A stretch of 60,047 nt of DNA. It comes from Prevotella sp. Its GTDB lineage: Bacteria; Bacteroidota; Bacteroidia; Bacteroidales; Bacteroidaceae. The stretch's first letter is position 1; each line of letters opens with the position of its first letter. Below are positions 58,750 to 60,047 of this stretch, piece by piece. The notes under the pieces were generated by a model, which saw only the letters and a list, made by a program, of their open reading frames with translations, was not told the DNA's origin and made no database searches. The translations under genes and the position numbers were made by a program. Where the stretch lies: positions 1 through 60,047 of the forward strand of contig JAFZCU010000171.1 in assembly GCA_017556145.1 (NCBI GenBank), in the 5' to 3' direction.

Positions 58750-60017
58750 TCTTCCCAACCGAGGGTGCGACGATAGAGGGTACGAATCCAGGCACCAACC
58801 TTCTCCCAGGTAATCTGATCCACCTCGCGCTTGCCTTCCTCCTTAAGATACTGGAAGAGCGACTCGTTATGACAGATGGAATAGATGGCGTCGGCCAGCG
58901 CGTGGATATCCCAATAGTCGACCTTGATACAATTGTCGAGAATCTCTGCACAACCCGACTGTTTCGAGATAATCGAGGGTGTGCCGCACTGCATGGCCTC
59001 CAGTGGTGAGATACCGAAAGGCTCACTCACAGAAGGCATCACATAGACATCAGATGCTTTCAAGCACTCATACACCTGCTTGCCGCGCATGAAGCCGGGG
59101 AAGTGGAAACGATCGGCAATGCCACGCTCGGCAGCGAGGTGGATCATCGCATCCATCATATCACCAGAGCCAGCCATGCAGAAACGCACGTTGCGGGTAC
59201 GGTGAAGCACCATCGTGGCAGCCTCAACAAAGTACTCAGGACCCTTCTGCATCGTGATACGGCCAAGGAAGGTCACCACCTTCTCCTTACCCGTGTGATC
59301 TGGACGCGGAATGGCCTGATATTCCTCGGGCAGCGGATATACGGCATTATGCACCGTATAGACCTTACGCGGATCCTGATGATACTGGTTGATAACGGTC
59401 TGGCGCGTGAGTTCCGACACACACATGATGCAGTCGGCCCAGTCCATACCGTTCTTCTCGATGCCATAGACAGTAGGATTCACCTTACCACGGCTACGAT
59501 CGAAGTCGGTAGCGTGAACGTGAATGCAGAGGGGTTTGCCACTCACCTGCTTGGCATGGATACCGGCAGGGAAGGTAAGCCAGTCATGAGCGTGAATGAT
59601 ATCGAACTCCTCGGCACGAGCCACTTGGCCGGCGATGATCGAGTAGTTATTGATCTCCTCATGCAAATTGCCGGGATAACCACCCGCAAACTCCATCGCA
59701 CCGAGGTCGTTCACGTTCATATAGTTAAAATCAGCATAGATATGCTCACGGAGCTTGAAATAGTAGTCAGGATCCATGATGTTACCCACACGCTGACGGA
59801 CATAGTCATAGTCGACATCCCGATAGGCAATAGGCACAGCATTCATGGCCACGATGCGACAGGCGTGCTGGCTCTCGTCGCCGAAAGGATGCGGCAGACA
59901 GAGGGTGATATCCATATCGCCCTGAGCCTTCAAGCCCTCGGAGATGCCATAGTTAGCAGTGGCAAGTCCACCAAATACGTGAGGAGGATACTCCCATCCA
60001 AACATTAATACCTTCAT
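58746..60017 (-). CDS. GT4 glycosyltransferase, glycogen synthase-like
   Basis: This 423-residue GT-B enzyme starts M-K-V-L-M-F-G-W-E-Y-P-P-H-V-F-G-G-L. H-A-H-D-W-L-T near 142-148, T-F-L-G-R-I-T-M-Q-K-G near 249-259 and the nucleotide-sugar site S-E-P-F-G-I-S-P-L-E-A near 330-340 with its E-x7-E pair are present. The start is supported by a strong Shine-Dalgarno-like AAGGAGG seven bases upstream, which is unusual among genes in this window. It likely elongates an alpha-glucan from a nucleotide glucose, in one operon with the GH57 gene. Other GT4 acceptors cannot be excluded. Confidence 0.9.
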   Translation of the reverse strand: MKVLMFGWEYPPHVFGGLATANYGISEGLKAQGDMDITLCLPHPFGDESQHACRIVAMNAVPIAYRDVDYDYVRQRVGNIMDPDYYFKLREHIYADFNYMNVNDLGAMEFAGGYPGNLHEEINNYSIIAGQVARAEEFDIIHAHDWLTFPAGIHAKQVSGKPLCIHVHATDFDRSRGKVNPTVYGIEKNGMDWADCIMCVSELTRQTVINQYHQDPRKVYTVHNAVYPLPEEYQAIPRPDHTGKEKVVTFLGRITMQKGPEYFVEAATMVLHRTRNVRFCMAGSGDMMDAMIHLAAERGIADRFHFPGFMRGKQVYECLKASDVYVMPSVSEPFGISPLEAMQCGTPSIISKQSGCAEILDNCIKVDYWDIHALADAIYSICHNESLFQYLKEEGKREVDQITWEKVGAWIRTLYRRTLGWEE

Positions 60018-60047
60018 AGTCGTTCCTCCTTATTTTTGATATGAATA

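Noticed and set aside
1..60047. tRNA, rRNA, insertion sequences, prophage or toxin-antitoxin genes
   Set aside because: None were recognised on either strand. All larger frames have household, polysaccharide or carbohydrate-active functions.

Overview
The window looks like chromosomal DNA of a Prevotella/Segatella-type member of the Bacteroidota. The evidence is repeated promoters of the form TTTG-N20-TAnnTTTG, a SusC/SusD pair, an UpxY antiterminator, Lol-type lipoproteins, and short secreted-protein tails of the form Y-N/D-L-N-G-R/Q-R. No rRNA, tRNA, insertion sequence or CRISPR array was seen.

Region 1 (1-16.3 kb, minus strand) is a capsule/exopolysaccharide locus. In transcription order it holds a GHMP-kinase/nucleotidyltransferase fusion, an UpxY regulator with an unusually long C-terminus, an SLBB export protein, a Wzz-like co-polymerase, and a separately transcribed FimB/Mfa2-like lipoprotein. 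An AT-rich biosynthetic cassette follows: DegT aminotransferase, ATP-grasp enzyme, fold-III PLP decarboxylase, SDR epimerase, Wzx flippase, EpsG-like polymerase, GT56-like transferase, and an acyl carrier protein cut by the window edge. Between lipoprotein and cassette lie two triplets of 10-bp-class palindromes, each triplet on an exact 22-bp period.

Region 2 (16.3-28.4 kb) is mostly housekeeping. On the plus strand are an ECF sigma factor, a 40-residue ORF, rpe and fmt. On the minus strand a probable operon carries a LysE-type transporter, a DUF4924-like gene, rfbD, prfC, a YrdC/Sua5 enzyme and a CBS-domain ClC channel. A TPR/SpoIIE phosphatase lipoprotein and a ROK sugar kinase are divergent from each other.

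Region 3 (28.6-35.3 kb) is a complete tryptophan operon, trpBEGDCFA. It is preceded by a clear attenuator: a 20-residue leader peptide with three consecutive Trp codons, an antiterminator segment and a U-tailed terminator. TrpE carries two repeat-derived insertions.

Region 4 (35.3-57.3 kb) is a pectin utilisation locus. It holds a 1611-residue GH28-GH105-third-domain fusion, a PL1 pectate lyase, a tiny separate transcription unit, a modular CE8 pectinesterase with a small lipoprotein, SusC, SusD, a surface lipoprotein, a secreted protein and a GH3 enzyme. Four of its promoters share an AAACGTTT-type box centred 53-56 bp upstream of the -7 element, which suggests one regulator encoded elsewhere. 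Region 5 (57.3-60 kb, minus strand) has a GT4 glycogen synthase-like gene and a GH57 amylase.

A pattern across regions is degenerate heptanucleotide tandem repeats sitting at gene junctions. Related nonamer repeats lie inside two coding sequences.
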